A stretch of 38,676 nucleotides of DNA from [Eubacterium] yurii subsp. margaretiae ATCC 43715 (GTDB taxonomy: Bacteria; Bacillota; Clostridia; Peptostreptococcales; Filifactoraceae), in NCBI GenBank assembly GCA_000146855.1, contig GL405246.1, positions 1,547,036-1,585,711 of the forward strand, read 5' to 3'. The first letter of the stretch is position 1. Every line of letters starts with the position of its first letter. Shown piece by piece: positions 27,791-37,329 of this stretch. A program made the position numbers and the translations under genes. The notes under the pieces are model-generated. The model saw only the letters and a program-made list of their open reading frames with translations. It was not told the origin of the DNA and did no database searches.

Positions 27791-29152
27791 TCATTTTAAT
27801 TCAAGGATTTTTTTGTATTTCTCCATACTTTGGCAAAAATTCTCAGCCATATCATCATTTGCAAAATGCGTGTGTAGATATGTTGCAAGTGTCTTGTTTT
27901 TCAGATATCCACCACCCCACTTCTTCACACTTTTGTCAAAAAGTGTCTTTCTCATATCAAATACCGTATCAACTTCGCTTTGAAAGGTAGAATAGTGAAA
28001 TTCATGTCCTCTTAATTCCTGACCTTGCTTTGAAATTGGAGTATCTATCTTACTTATTGCATTACAATAACCAAATCTTTGCAATTTTTCGCTCATAGTA
28101 CTTACACCTTCAAAAATTCCTACCATATCATATTCCTTATCATTTAAAACTATCTTTTGTCCAAGATACATAAGTCCTCCACACTCAGCATAAATAGGCA
28201 TATTTTGATTTGACTTTTCATATATATCCCTCATAAGTGATTTATTTTTGGATATATCCTTAGCGTATAACTCCGGATATCCACCACCTATATACACAGC
28301 ATGGCAATATGGTAATTTTTCATCTTTAAATGTATCAAATTCTACTATCTTTACACCTTTTGACTTGAGGTGCTCAATACCATCTTCGTAGTAAAAATTA
28401 AATGCCTTATCCTTTGCAAGTGCCAAAACTACATCATATCTTTTATTTTTTTCATCGCTTTCGCAAAGTATATCTTTATTTTCTGAAAGTTCAACAAGTG
28501 ATTTTAAATCTATGTTTTGCTTTATAACATCTGCAATCTTTCTAATTTTTTCTTCATTTTCAACATCTTCATCTACCAAATTCAAGCCTAGATGCCTTGA
28601 AGAAAATCCTATATCTTTTATTTTTGGTATATGCCCCAATACCTTTATATCACTTACTTTTTTTATTGCTGATTTTAAAATATTGTAATGACTGTCGGTA
28701 TTTACATTATTTAATATAAGCCCTCTTATTTTCAAATCTTTATCAAAATCTAAAAAGCCCTTTACTAAGGCTGCAATTGATGTTGCCATCTTACCTGCAT
28801 CTACAATCAGTATTATATTTGCATCTAAAATTTTCGCCATTGAAGAAGTAGAACAATAGTCATCCCTATCCTGATAGCCATCAAATAGTCCCATTACTCC
28901 TTCAACTATTGATATATCCCTTGCATTTTTGGAAAATATTTTTTTTATCTCGTCTTTGGAAAGCATAAATTCATCAAGGTTTGAAGATGTATTTCCTGTA
29001 GATAATCTATGGTATCCAATATCAATGTAATCTGCCCCCACCTTAAAGCATGAGACGTCATAGTTCATATCACTAAGAGCTCTTGCAATACCACAGCTTA
29101 TGGTAGTCTTACCTATGCCGGAATTTGTCGCTGCGATTACTAATCTCCTCAT
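27791..29152 (-). CDS. cbiA: Cobyrinate a,c-diamide synthase
   Basis: CbiA amidates the a and c carboxylates of cobyrinate, using glutamine and ATP, in anaerobic cobalamin synthesis. The 453-residue protein has the P-loop AATNSGIGKTTISCGIAR at 7-24, VEGVMGLFDGYQDRD, GHIPKIKDIGFSSRHLGL, and the C-terminal class I amidotransferase domain with nucleophile AECGGLMYLG and the histidine motif ATYLHTHFAND. I chose ATG 29152 (MRRLVIAATN), with GGAG 7 bases upstream, over a TTG 42 bases earlier. No other cobalamin gene and no B12 riboswitch lie nearby. A coenzyme F430-type homologue (CfbB) is unlikely in this host. Confidence 0.92.
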   Translation of the reverse strand: MRRLVIAATNSGIGKTTISCGIARALSDMNYDVSCFKVGADYIDIGYHRLSTGNTSSNLDEFMLSKDEIKKIFSKNARDISIVEGVMGLFDGYQDRDDYCSTSSMAKILDANIILIVDAGKMATSIAALVKGFLDFDKDLKIRGLILNNVNTDSHYNILKSAIKKVSDIKVLGHIPKIKDIGFSSRHLGLNLVDEDVENEEKIRKIADVIKQNIDLKSLVELSENKDILCESDEKNKRYDVVLALAKDKAFNFYYEDGIEHLKSKGVKIVEFDTFKDEKLPYCHAVYIGGGYPELYAKDISKNKSLMRDIYEKSNQNMPIYAECGGLMYLGQKIVLNDKEYDMVGIFEGVSTMSEKLQRFGYCNAISKIDTPISKQGQELRGHEFHYSTFQSEVDTVFDMRKTLFDKSVKKWGGGYLKNKTLATYLHTHFANDDMAENFCQSMEKYKKILELK

Positions 29153-29676
29153 ATCTATCTCCAATTCATCATTAATTTTTCTTTCAAATTTCAATACTAT
29201 CTATTTATAAACACTTAAAATTTTAAAAAAGTAAAATAATTATCTAAATAATTGTAATATATATCATAAGTATTGATCTATATTTATTTTTAATAATCAA
29301 ATTACTCTCAAGTTTATCAAGCTGTATTATTTACATTTTCTACTTTCTATATTATCTCATTTTTACAAAAAATTGCAACTCTTCTTGCTCATGTAGTATT
29401 ATTAGTTCTCAATATATAATACAATTTTAATTTGTACTTATTTTTTACTCCATTTAATCGCTGTTTTAAATACTTGAGTTCTAGTTTACGAGTTTTTAGT
29501 GAGAAATATTCCCTATTATGGAAAATTTAAGTTCACTATCTTAAGATAGAGCATAGTTTTAGTATTAAACAGGTATAATTTTACTTTAGAGAAAAATATT
29601 ATAAAAATTTACCCAATAATTGAATGAATATAGTATAATATAATGAAGTAAATTTTTTAAATATTGGAGGTTTATT
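29153..29676. other. Divergent intergenic region between cbiA and the sensor kinase
   Basis: No gene or gene remnant is visible; in particular there is no response-regulator fragment. It holds a perfect 14-bp palindrome at 29536-29549, TATAAT boxes at 29574-29579 and 29634-29639, and the GGAGG site for the kinase at 29666-29670. Confidence 0.6.
29536..29549. promoter_or_regulatory. Perfect 14-bp palindrome upstream of the sensor kinase
   Basis: CTATCTTAAGATAG is an uninterrupted palindrome just upstream of a TATAAT at 29574-29579. It could be an operator for a dimeric regulator of the kinase gene. The link is positional only. Confidence 0.3.
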
Positions 29677-31473
29677 TTGAAAAACTCTCTTAAATATAAG
29701 ATGATAATGATTTATTTCTTATTGGTGTTCGTAGCCATGGTAATAGTAGGTGTATTTATCAATTCAGAATTTGAAAAATACAATATGAACCTTGTAAGAA
29801 ACGACATGATTAACATAAGTCAAAATATTATAGATAATATGAGTATATTGTCAAGAGATGACTTTTACTCTCATAAGAATGAATTACAAAGCGGTATACT
29901 GGATATGCCTATTTCAAAATCTTATGAAGTATCAATCATAGATCCCTTTTCCTATGATATACTTGCATCTACAAACTCTACTTTTGAATCTCAAAATGCC
30001 TTTTCAGTATTAAACGAAGGGGTACTACTGGACTTGGCAACTGAAAATGTGGTAGAAAAAGATATTTTGATAGAAAGTGATACCGAGCAGTATAGCATTA
30101 AAAATATGGCATTTGCCAATAAAAATGATGATGGGAGCATAAGGTATATTTTGTATGAGAGACGTAGTCTTGATGACATAGATTCTATGCTTAGAAATGT
30201 AACTTTGATGATAATAAGGGCGACTTTATTGGCGCTTTTCATCACCATATTTTTCGGTTACTTCGTATCAAATTCCATTACAATTCCGATTAAAAAGCTC
30301 ACTCGTGTAGCTCTCATAGTTTCAAAAGGTGATTTTTCCACCAAGGTAAAGGTAAACTCTACCGATGAGATAGGACAGCTGGGCTCGACATTCAACTACC
30401 TTACAAAGAACCTTGAAAATATGATAAAGGAGCTTTCTTCTGAAAAAAGTAAGCTTAATGCCATTATATACCACATGCAAAATGGACTTGTAGCCATTGA
30501 CAACTTTGGAAAAATCATACATTGTAATGCTAACTTTGTAAATATAATAAACTCTAATCAAAATGTAGACGCTCTTATAAACAAAAGCTATGACGATGTA
30601 ATTAGCACATTTACAGATGAGCTGAGCTTTTCAATGATAATAAGAAACTACAGCAATAATAAAAGTGAAGACATTACTTTAAATATCAATGACAAATACT
30701 ATACTGTATCTTCAGCAGTTTTTAAGGAAGAAAACGGAGCACTTGCCGGAATAATAGTAGTATTTCAAGATATTACAGAATCAAGGAGATTGGAAGAACT
30801 TAGAAGAGATTTCGTCGCAAATGTATCTCACGAGCTCAAGACTCCTATAACTTCAATAAAAAGTTATACAGAGACATTGCTTGACGGAGCAATAGATGAC
30901 AAGGACACTGCAACATCTTTTTTAACTGTCATAAACAATGAATCAGACCGGATGAATAATATAATCAAAGACTTACTTCAACTTTCTCATATGGACTACA
31001 AAAAAGAAAGTTGGGATTTGGCCTTGACTGACATCAATGCTTTGACAAAAGACTGCATACTGAAGATGACACTTTACGCAGATATGAAAAATCAGAAGAT
31101 AGTAGGTGAAATTTCCAATGATAAACTCCCTGTTATTATTGATAAGAGCAAATTTGAACAGGTAATAATAAATCTCGTATCAAATGCTATAAAATACACT
31201 AATGATAACGGAACAATAATAGTCAAAACTTTCGTAAATGACGGCAAATGTCATATATCCGTAACAGATGACGGCATAGGCATACCTGAAAAAGATCTGC
31301 CGTTTATCTTCGATAGGTTCTACAGAGTTGATAAAGGACGCTCAAGATCTCTTGGTGGTACCGGACTTGGGCTTTCGATATGTGAGAGTATCATAGCTGA
31401 ACATGGTGGAACAATCAGCGTAACTTCCACATTTGGAGAAGGTAGTACATTTACAGTAATAATACCTATGTAA
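29677..31473 (+). CDS. WalK/VicK-like sensor histidine kinase
   Basis: A membrane sensor kinase of 598 residues. Domain order: TM1 at about 9-29, an extracytoplasmic sensor domain 30-175, TM2 about 176-199, HAMP 196-250, a PAS domain about 258-370, HisKA with the phospho-acceptor His385 in FVANVSHELKTPITSIKSY, and HATPase_c with the N box NLVSNAIKYT, DDGIGIPEKDLPFIFDRFYR and GGTGLGLSI. This order matches WalK/PhoR-type kinases. Translation starts at TTG 29677, placed by GGAGG 6 bases upstream. The usual response-regulator gene directly before the kinase is absent, so its partner is encoded elsewhere. Confidence 0.93.
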   Translation: MKNSLKYKMIMIYFLLVFVAMVIVGVFINSEFEKYNMNLVRNDMINISQNIIDNMSILSRDDFYSHKNELQSGILDMPISKSYEVSIIDPFSYDILASTNSTFESQNAFSVLNEGVLLDLATENVVEKDILIESDTEQYSIKNMAFANKNDDGSIRYILYERRSLDDIDSMLRNVTLMIIRATLLALFITIFFGYFVSNSITIPIKKLTRVALIVSKGDFSTKVKVNSTDEIGQLGSTFNYLTKNLENMIKELSSEKSKLNAIIYHMQNGLVAIDNFGKIIHCNANFVNIINSNQNVDALINKSYDDVISTFTDELSFSMIIRNYSNNKSEDITLNINDKYYTVSSAVFKEENGALAGIIVVFQDITESRRLEELRRDFVANVSHELKTPITSIKSYTETLLDGAIDDKDTATSFLTVINNESDRMNNIIKDLLQLSHMDYKKESWDLALTDINALTKDCILKMTLYADMKNQKIVGEISNDKLPVIIDKSKFEQVIINLVSNAIKYTNDNGTIIVKTFVNDGKCHISVTDDGIGIPEKDLPFIFDRFYRVDKGRSRSLGGTGLGLSICESIIAEHGGTISVTSTFGEGSTFTVIIPM

Positions 31474-31513
31474 AAAAAATAAGCACTTGAACATTATAAT
31501 TCGAGTGCTTTTT
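31474..31513. terminator. Bidirectional terminator between the kinase and the SLH gene
   Basis: AAGCACTTGA at 31481-31490 pairs with TCGAGTGCTT at 31501-31510 (one wobble). Runs of A on the left and T on the right let it serve both the plus-strand kinase and the minus-strand SLH gene. Confidence 0.8.
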
Positions 31514-31584
31514 AAACTGCCATTCAAATATTTCCATAACATTTAAAAAATGCATAATAATTTATTAAAGTTTTAATACTAATT

Positions 31585-32559
31585 TTACTTTTCCACAGTA
31601 TACCATGGACTAAATTCCTTTTGTTTATCTATATCTATTCCATCACCTGTAATAGACACCTTCATCATAAAGGTACGTTGTTCCTTTTTATTTGAATTAA
31701 GATTTCTTCTTTCAAGTCCCAAGATGTAAAAATAGTTACTGTCTGTAAAAATCAGATTAGGAGATGTCATTATATCATTACTTGAATATGGGTTAGTCTT
31801 CAAAAACATTGAGTAAACCTCAACCCTCTTATCTTTTGCTGTCTTAAATATGTTTTCTTTGACAACATCCCTGTTAAACTTTGCTGAAGGAATATTACTT
31901 AGTACAAAATCATACCTTTCTTTAGTAAGATACTCATCCGTCTTTGATATGTTATAGGCATCTTTTAGAGTCTTTTTTGAATTACTCATATTGTAAACTA
32001 TAGCTATAGCCTCTTGCCTACTTATCTTCTTAGATGGAGAAAACATCTTATCAGGATATCCGTTGATTATATTGGTACTTGATAGATATTCCAAACTCTC
32101 TGTTGCCCATGAAGGAATAAATTTATAATCTTTGAATTTCTTAATATCTCCCTTTTTTAGAGAATTAATCTGCTTTTCGGTATTATAAACTATTACTGCA
32201 GCCTCACTGCGTGTAACAGGCATAAAAGGTTTGAAAGTACCGTTACTGTATCCGCTTATAATCTTTAAATGAGATGCCAAGTTTACATAGTTATCATTGA
32301 CATCGCTGTACTTTGCCGCTGGGATATTTTCAGAATAATTCTTATTGGACATCAGGTAGAGCATCATTAGATGGGTAAACTCTATCCTTGATATATTATC
32401 AGTATAGTCTAAATCTGTTTTCATTATAGTCGGTAAAATCTTTTTATTATTCAGTTCGTTATAATACTGTTTTGCCCAAGAATCCATCTTTGAATATGAA
32501 TAAATATAATTGCTAAATAATATGCACACTACAAATAAAAAACTCAAAAGTCTTTTCAA
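31585..32559 (-). CDS. Secreted protein with three S-layer homology (SLH) domains
   Basis: The 324-residue protein has an N-terminal signal peptide (KRLLSFLFVVCILFSNYIYS) and three SLH repeats at about 25-200. The second contains IISGYSNGTFKPFMPVTRSE and the third IINGYPDKMFSPSKKISRQE; the first is degenerate. SLH domains bind pyruvylated wall polymers and anchor proteins to the cell surface. The C-terminal 120 residues form a mixed region I do not recognise. The TTG start is needed for the signal peptide, as the next in-frame Met lies beyond it; AAAGGA is about 11 bases upstream, a rather long spacing. Confidence 0.88.
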   Translation of the reverse strand: MKRLLSFLFVVCILFSNYIYSYSKMDSWAKQYYNELNNKKILPTIMKTDLDYTDNISRIEFTHLMMLYLMSNKNYSENIPAAKYSDVNDNYVNLASHLKIISGYSNGTFKPFMPVTRSEAAVIVYNTEKQINSLKKGDIKKFKDYKFIPSWATESLEYLSSTNIINGYPDKMFSPSKKISRQEAIAIVYNMSNSKKTLKDAYNISKTDEYLTKERYDFVLSNIPSAKFNRDVVKENIFKTAKDKRVEVYSMFLKTNPYSSNDIMTSPNLIFTDSNYFYILGLERRNLNSNKKEQRTFMMKVSITGDGIDIDKQKEFSPWYTVEK

Positions 32560-32601
32560 AAATACTCACTTCCTTTCATCTCCTTATTCAATGACACTTA
32601 G

Positions 32602-32631
32602 ATTATATCATAAATTTTGAAAATTACTCAA
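32602..32631 (-). promoter_or_regulatory. Likely promoter of the SLH protein gene
   Basis: On the minus strand TTGAGT (32631 to 32626) and a perfect TATAAT (32607 to 32602) are 18 bases apart, about 43 bases before the start codon. It lies between the SLH gene and mtaB. Confidence 0.5.
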
Positions 32632-32657
32632 AAATAACAAATTTGTAATGTGAGTAT

Positions 32658-34016
32658 CTATATTATAAGTTCCCCTATTAGTCTACCATCTTCAAATCCG
32701 ATTATCCTTACATCAATCAGTTTTCCGGATAAGTCATTTTCAGATTTGACATGTATCTTCACATAATTTTTGGTATAGCCGTGATAATACTGCTCTTCTT
32801 TTTGCTCAAATAATACGTCAAATATTTTTCCAATTAGATTTTGTTCAAACTCATTCTTATTTTTATTAGCAAGAGCTATTAATTTCTCTGATCTCTCATG
32901 TTTTGTATCATTGTCAATCTGATTTTTCATGTCATAAGCCTTAGTACCTGAACGTCTTGAAAATGGAAATATATGCATTTCATAGAGATTGATATCTCTT
33001 AGATATGAGTAAGTCTTTTCAAATTCTTCTTGAGTTTCTCCGGGAAAACCTGTGATTATATCTGTAGTTATCGCAGGTGAATCAAAATACTGTCTTATCT
33101 TTAATACTGCATTTTTATACTCATCTGTCGTATATCTTCTGTTCATCCTTCTTAGAGTATCGTCACAGCCACTTTGGAGAGAAAGGTGAAAATGAGGACA
33201 GAATTTTTCTATCTTAGTAAGCCTTTGCAAAAAATCATCTGAAATTATAATCGGCTCAACAGAACCTATTCTTACCCTGTGAATATCTTTTATCTTAGAT
33301 ACTTCTTCAATGACATCTATAAGTGAAATATCTTCTTGTATAAAATCATCCTTTTGAGAGTGTATAATGGGAATAAGTTTATCCTTTGATTTTTTCAAAT
33401 CCTTACCGTAAGATGCTATGTGTATGCCTGTAAGCACGACTTCCTTGTACCCGTTATCTGAAAGGCTTTGCACTTCTTTTACAATGTCACCTATATTTCT
33501 ACTTCTTATCCTTCCTCTTGTATAAGGTATGATACAGTAACTGCAATATCTGTCGCAACCGTCCTGTATTTTGACAAAGGCTCTCGTATTTTTGGTATAA
33601 CTTGTGACACTTAAGTTTTCAAATTCAAGCTCATCCATTATATTGGTAACCCTTACTACTTTGTCATGGTTGGTTATTTTTTGTACTTCATCAAAAATCT
33701 TATTCTTATCCTTAGTACCTACTACAAGATTTACATCCTCTATCTTAATTATCGCATCCGGATCGTTTTGTGCATAACATCCCATTACGACTACAACTGC
33801 ATCTTTGTTATTTTTCTTAGCACGCCTTATCACCTGCCTTGATTTTCTATCAGACATTGATGTGACTGTGCATGTGTTTATGATATATATATCAGACTTA
33901 TCGTCAAAGTCCGTCAAAGTATATCCGTTTTGGGTAAATATCTCCTCTACGGCATTTGTTTCATATTGATTTACCTTGCAACCAAGTGTATAAGTTGCAA
34001 TAGTCTTATTGTTCAT
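32658..34016 (-). CDS. mtaB: tRNA (N6-threonylcarbamoyladenosine(37)-C2)-methylthiotransferase
   Basis: MtaB adds a methylthio group to t6A37 of tRNAs that read ANN codons. The 452-residue radical-SAM enzyme has the N-terminal UPF0004 domain with the first cluster ligands (TLGCKVNQYET, INTCTV, MGCYAQ). The radical-SAM motif is CDRYCSYCIIPYTRGRIRSR, followed by TGFPGETQEEF, and a C-terminal TRAM domain. It is longer and differently patterned than MiaB or RimO, and fits MtaB. It follows rsmE on the same strand after 195 bases, the common prmA-rsmE-mtaB order of Firmicutes. Confidence 0.95.
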   Translation of the reverse strand: MNNKTIATYTLGCKVNQYETNAVEEIFTQNGYTLTDFDDKSDIYIINTCTVTSMSDRKSRQVIRRAKKNNKDAVVVVMGCYAQNDPDAIIKIEDVNLVVGTKDKNKIFDEVQKITNHDKVVRVTNIMDELEFENLSVTSYTKNTRAFVKIQDGCDRYCSYCIIPYTRGRIRSRNIGDIVKEVQSLSDNGYKEVVLTGIHIASYGKDLKKSKDKLIPIIHSQKDDFIQEDISLIDVIEEVSKIKDIHRVRIGSVEPIIISDDFLQRLTKIEKFCPHFHLSLQSGCDDTLRRMNRRYTTDEYKNAVLKIRQYFDSPAITTDIITGFPGETQEEFEKTYSYLRDINLYEMHIFPFSRRSGTKAYDMKNQIDNDTKHERSEKLIALANKNKNEFEQNLIGKIFDVLFEQKEEQYYHGYTKNYVKIHVKSENDLSGKLIDVRIIGFEDGRLIGELII

Positions 34017-34211
34017 CTACTCTCCCGCTTTTTAGCCTTCCTTTTATATTCCAAACTTAAAATAAAACTTTTTAAACTTTGTGTTATACACATTACATCT
34101 ATATACTAAACTTATTCTATTAGTCACTTTGAATATTTCAAATCAAAACTTATATTAAGCACAATTTAAAAAACATAGAAGTTTAATTTTGAATACATAT
34201 TTCAAAAATCC

Positions 34212-34949
34212 TTATCTAATATTTTCCAATTCATAAGTCAATATGCTCTTAGCAATAATAGAAGCTATTTCGGTACGAAGTATTCTATTCCCTAGAGATA
34301 GGATGTCTATATCCCCTTTCTTCATAACTTCAAGCTCTTTTTCATCTATTCCACCCTCAGGCCCTATTATTATTCCTATTCTTTTCATATCTTTTTTCTC
34401 TCTTATTCTTTGCACAAAATCCCTGATTGTATTATTTCTTTCGTCTTCATAGAACAAAATATTTGCATCATTTTCTTCTAAATCTTTCATCATTTCATCA
34501 AATGAAAGTGGCATTTTAATCTCAGGTATCTCATTTCTCTTGCATTGTTTAGCAGATTCGTCCATAATTTTTTGCAATCTTTGTATCTTTTTGTCATTTA
34601 CATCTGTTGCTACACATCTTTTAAAACGTACAGGAATAATCTGATATATTCCTGCTTGAGTGGTGTTTTTGCATATATCTTCTAATTTACTGCCCTTAGG
34701 TATTCCTTGATACAGTATTACCTTTATCTCATCTTCTCTTTGAATATCAACTGAACTGACTTTTTCAAGACATATATTGTCGTTTTTTATATCGACAATC
34801 TTCATTATATATTCTTTTTTCTCCCTGTCCACTATTTCTACTTCATCATCTATATCCAGCCTGAGTACCTTTGAAATATGTTTGATATCTTCTTTATCTA
34901 TAATATTGTTAGTTTTTCCTGCAACTTCATCAATAAAAAATCTGTTCAT
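34212..34949 (-). CDS. rsmE: 16S rRNA (uracil(1498)-N3)-methyltransferase
   Basis: RsmE methylates U1498 in helix 44 of 16S rRNA. The 245-residue protein has the N-terminal PUA-like domain (MNRFFIDE to about 70). A SPOUT methyltransferase domain follows, with the knot motifs IGIIIGPEGGIDEKELE and LSLGNRILRTEIASI. I prefer the ATG at 34949 because GGGG lies 6 bases upstream and the family begins M-x-RFF; an ATG 12 bases earlier (34961) is also possible. It lies about 96 bases after prmA, in the conserved order. Confidence 0.94.
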   Translation of the reverse strand: MNRFFIDEVAGKTNNIIDKEDIKHISKVLRLDIDDEVEIVDREKKEYIMKIVDIKNDNICLEKVSSVDIQREDEIKVILYQGIPKGSKLEDICKNTTQAGIYQIIPVRFKRCVATDVNDKKIQRLQKIMDESAKQCKRNEIPEIKMPLSFDEMMKDLEENDANILFYEDERNNTIRDFVQRIREKKDMKRIGIIIGPEGGIDEKELEVMKKGDIDILSLGNRILRTEIASIIAKSILTYELENIR

Positions 34950-35045
34950 ACATATCCCCATTTTCCAAACTTATACAATTTATTGACATATAACTGTACA
35001 GCAAATTTATAAGTAATTTCATTTTTTCAATATACTTTTAAATAG

Positions 35046-35990
35046 TTATCTGCTTTTTACTCTACATACTATACAGTTCCATTCTCCGTCATTTTTCTCC
35101 TCTACTATTTCAAAATTATTCTCTTTCAGCTTGCTAACAACAAAGTCCTTTTTATCGTTGATTATGCCGGATGATATGAAATATCCCCCATCTTTCATAA
35201 AATCAGCTATGTTCTCACTTAATTTTGCTATTATATCCGCAATAATATTAGCCACTATTACATCAGCTTTTTCATCTATTACATCAGTAAGGTCTCCGTA
35301 TCTGACATCTATTGTATTAGAAAATCCGTTTAACTCCACATTTTCCTTACTTACTTTGACAGCCAACCTATCCAAGTCCACTGCAACAACTTTTTGAGCT
35401 CCAAGATGGGCAGCTGCTATAGATAGTATTCCGCTGCCACAGCCTATGTCTATTAAGCTGTCCCCTTTTTTCATATATTTTTCAATAGCATTGATACACA
35501 TCCTTGTAGTTTCATGAGTACCAGTACCAAAAGCCATTCCAGGATCGATGTCTATTATCTTTTCTCCTGCTTTTGGAGTATATTCTTCCCATGAAGGCTT
35601 TATTACTATGGAGTTAGACACTTTTTGGACGTTAAAATACTTCTTCCATTCATTTTCCCAATTTTCTTGCTTTACTTCCTTCTTAAATATTTCAAGTGTT
35701 CCTGTATCTAATTTCAAACTCTTCACATAGTTAAGTCTTTTTTCAATCTCGGAAATCTTCTCATTTATATCTTCTTCTGATGAAAAATACCCTATTACTC
35801 TGACATCCTCATGTCCAAAGTCAAATACTTCCTTTTCCATATAATCCCATGCAAGAGGATCCTGACCTTGAAGGTGAAAATCACTTGGGTCTTCTATCAT
35901 AACTCCCTTAGAGCCTAATTCTATAAATATATTTGATATTATTTCAACAGCCAAAGTAGTGGTAGATACCGATATTTCATTCCAATTCAT
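35046..35990 (-). CDS. prmA: Ribosomal protein L11 methyltransferase
   Basis: PrmA trimethylates ribosomal protein L11 using S-adenosylmethionine. The product, about 314 residues, has the N-terminal recognition domain beginning MNWNEISVSTTTLAVEI. The catalytic domain has DPGMAFGTGTHETTRMC, the SAM motif DIGCGSGILSIAA, and VANIIADII. Start choice is uncertain: family alignment favours the ATG at 35990, but the only good ribosome binding site (AAAAGGAG at about 36016-36023) suits a TTG at 36005 or a GTG at 36014. That would add 5-8 residues. It begins the prmA-rsmE-mtaB group. Confidence 0.93.
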   Translation of the reverse strand: MNWNEISVSTTTLAVEIISNIFIELGSKGVMIEDPSDFHLQGQDPLAWDYMEKEVFDFGHEDVRVIGYFSSEEDINEKISEIEKRLNYVKSLKLDTGTLEIFKKEVKQENWENEWKKYFNVQKVSNSIVIKPSWEEYTPKAGEKIIDIDPGMAFGTGTHETTRMCINAIEKYMKKGDSLIDIGCGSGILSIAAAHLGAQKVVAVDLDRLAVKVSKENVELNGFSNTIDVRYGDLTDVIDEKADVIVANIIADIIAKLSENIADFMKDGGYFISSGIINDKKDFVVSKLKENNFEIVEEKNDGEWNCIVCRVKSR

Positions 35991-36473
35991 AATAATCTTA
36001 TGCAAATATTGCACTTCTCCTTTTCAAAAATTTTGTTTTATGTCAACATCTATATAATACCTTAAATCTTCTAACATAACAATACAAACTTATTAAAATT
36101 CATATTAAACAGTTATTCATCAAAAATATAGGTTTTATTACAAGCATTCTAGCAATTACTATATCTTGACCGTAGATTTTTACCTAAATTTTTCAATAAA
36201 ATTCAAAAAAAATTACGAATTTTTTCAAATTTTTTTAAAAACCTGTACTTTTTATGGGGGAAATCAAAAAATTATTATGGTATAATTAAGTCATAAATTT
36301 ATAAAATTATTTTACTATATTTGTACTTCTATCAAAGATACATATCAAATTTGGGGCAGAAAAATATAGGGGATAAAACTGAAATACTCCCAAATAGATA
36401 TATCAAATATAGTTTATCAATTTTAAATTTTATCACTTTATATAATCTTTTTAATATGTAAGGAGGAAATGTC
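35991..36473. other. Divergent intergenic region between prmA and the AIM24 gene
   Basis: There is no gene. It contains the likely prmA ribosome binding site at the left. An extended -10 promoter (TGGTATAAT at 36278-36286) points right. An AT-rich leader of about 180 bases follows, with G-rich patches (TTTGGGGCAG near 36350). I see no known riboswitch. Confidence 0.55.
36278..36286 (+). promoter_or_regulatory. Extended -10 promoter upstream of the AIM24 gene
   Basis: TGG followed by a perfect TATAAT makes a strong extended -10 element; no good -35 is present. It lies about 188 bases before the ATG, implying a long untranslated leader. Confidence 0.5.
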
Positions 36474-37154
36474 ATGCGTTATCAAATCGAAGGCGGAAGT
36501 CTACCTGCAGCTGTTATTCAACTAGAAAAAGGAGAAACTCTTGTAAGTGAACTTGGTGGCCGTACATGGGCAAAGGGACCTATCACTACAGAAACAAAGG
36601 CTCCCGGCGGCATAGGTAAGAGTATAGGTCGTATGTTTTCAGGAGAAAATCTTTTTATGAGCTACTATACTGCTGAAGGACCTGTTGAAATAGGATTTGC
36701 TTCTTCTTTTGCAGGAAGCATTGTTGTAAAAGAATTGGCAGCAGGACAAAGTATTATTTGTCAAAAATCTGCATTCTTATGTGCTACAAGTCAAGTAGAA
36801 TTGTCGATTTTCTTCCAAAAGAAATTGGGAGCAGGATTCTTCGGAGGAGAAGGATTTATAATGCAAAAGGTTACAGGACCTGGAACAGTATTCCTTGAAC
36901 TGGATGGATATGTAAAAGAATACGATCTTGTGCAAGGAGAAGAACTGGTATGCGATACAGGTGTCGTAGCTTTGATGGATGAAACTTGTAGTATGGATGT
37001 TCGTATGGTCAAGGGACTAAAGAACAAACTATTTGGTGGAGAAGGCTTGATTGATACAGTTATCATAGGACCTGGTAAGGTATATATCCAAACTATGTCT
37101 CTTCCAAGACTTGGTGGAATGTTATCACCATTTATTCACATTGACAAGAAATAA
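36474..37154 (+). CDS. AIM24 / TIGR00266 family protein
   Basis: The 226-residue protein has the AIM24 beta-helix pattern: MRYQIEGGSLPAAVIQLEKG at the start, KGPITTETK, the GGIGKSIGRMFSGENLFMSY stretch, paired repeats FFGGEG and LFGGEG, and the C-terminal IGPGKVYIQTMSLPRLGG. The bacterial function of this family is unknown; the yeast namesake is mitochondrial. There is no signal peptide or TM segment, so it is cytoplasmic. An AAGGAGG ribosome binding site lies just before the ATG. It appears monocistronic with its own promoter. Confidence 0.9.
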   Translation: MRYQIEGGSLPAAVIQLEKGETLVSELGGRTWAKGPITTETKAPGGIGKSIGRMFSGENLFMSYYTAEGPVEIGFASSFAGSIVVKELAAGQSIICQKSAFLCATSQVELSIFFQKKLGAGFFGGEGFIMQKVTGPGTVFLELDGYVKEYDLVQGEELVCDTGVVALMDETCSMDVRMVKGLKNKLFGGEGLIDTVIIGPGKVYIQTMSLPRLGGMLSPFIHIDKK

Positions 37155-37329
37155 TGTGGTAAGATTACAAATTTAGAATAAATTTTTCAATTTAATCTTT
37201 GTGATGTTTTTAGACAGATTTAATACAATACTACAGGATGATTTTATTAAAAATATCAATAGTCAATTAACATAGGTAGGTAAATATTTAAAAATTTACC
37301 AATAAATTAATAAAAACTAAGTTAATACT

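Noticed and set aside
29153..29300. Cobalamin riboswitch before cbiA
   Set aside because: None of the conserved B12-box or core sequences are present on the minus strand.
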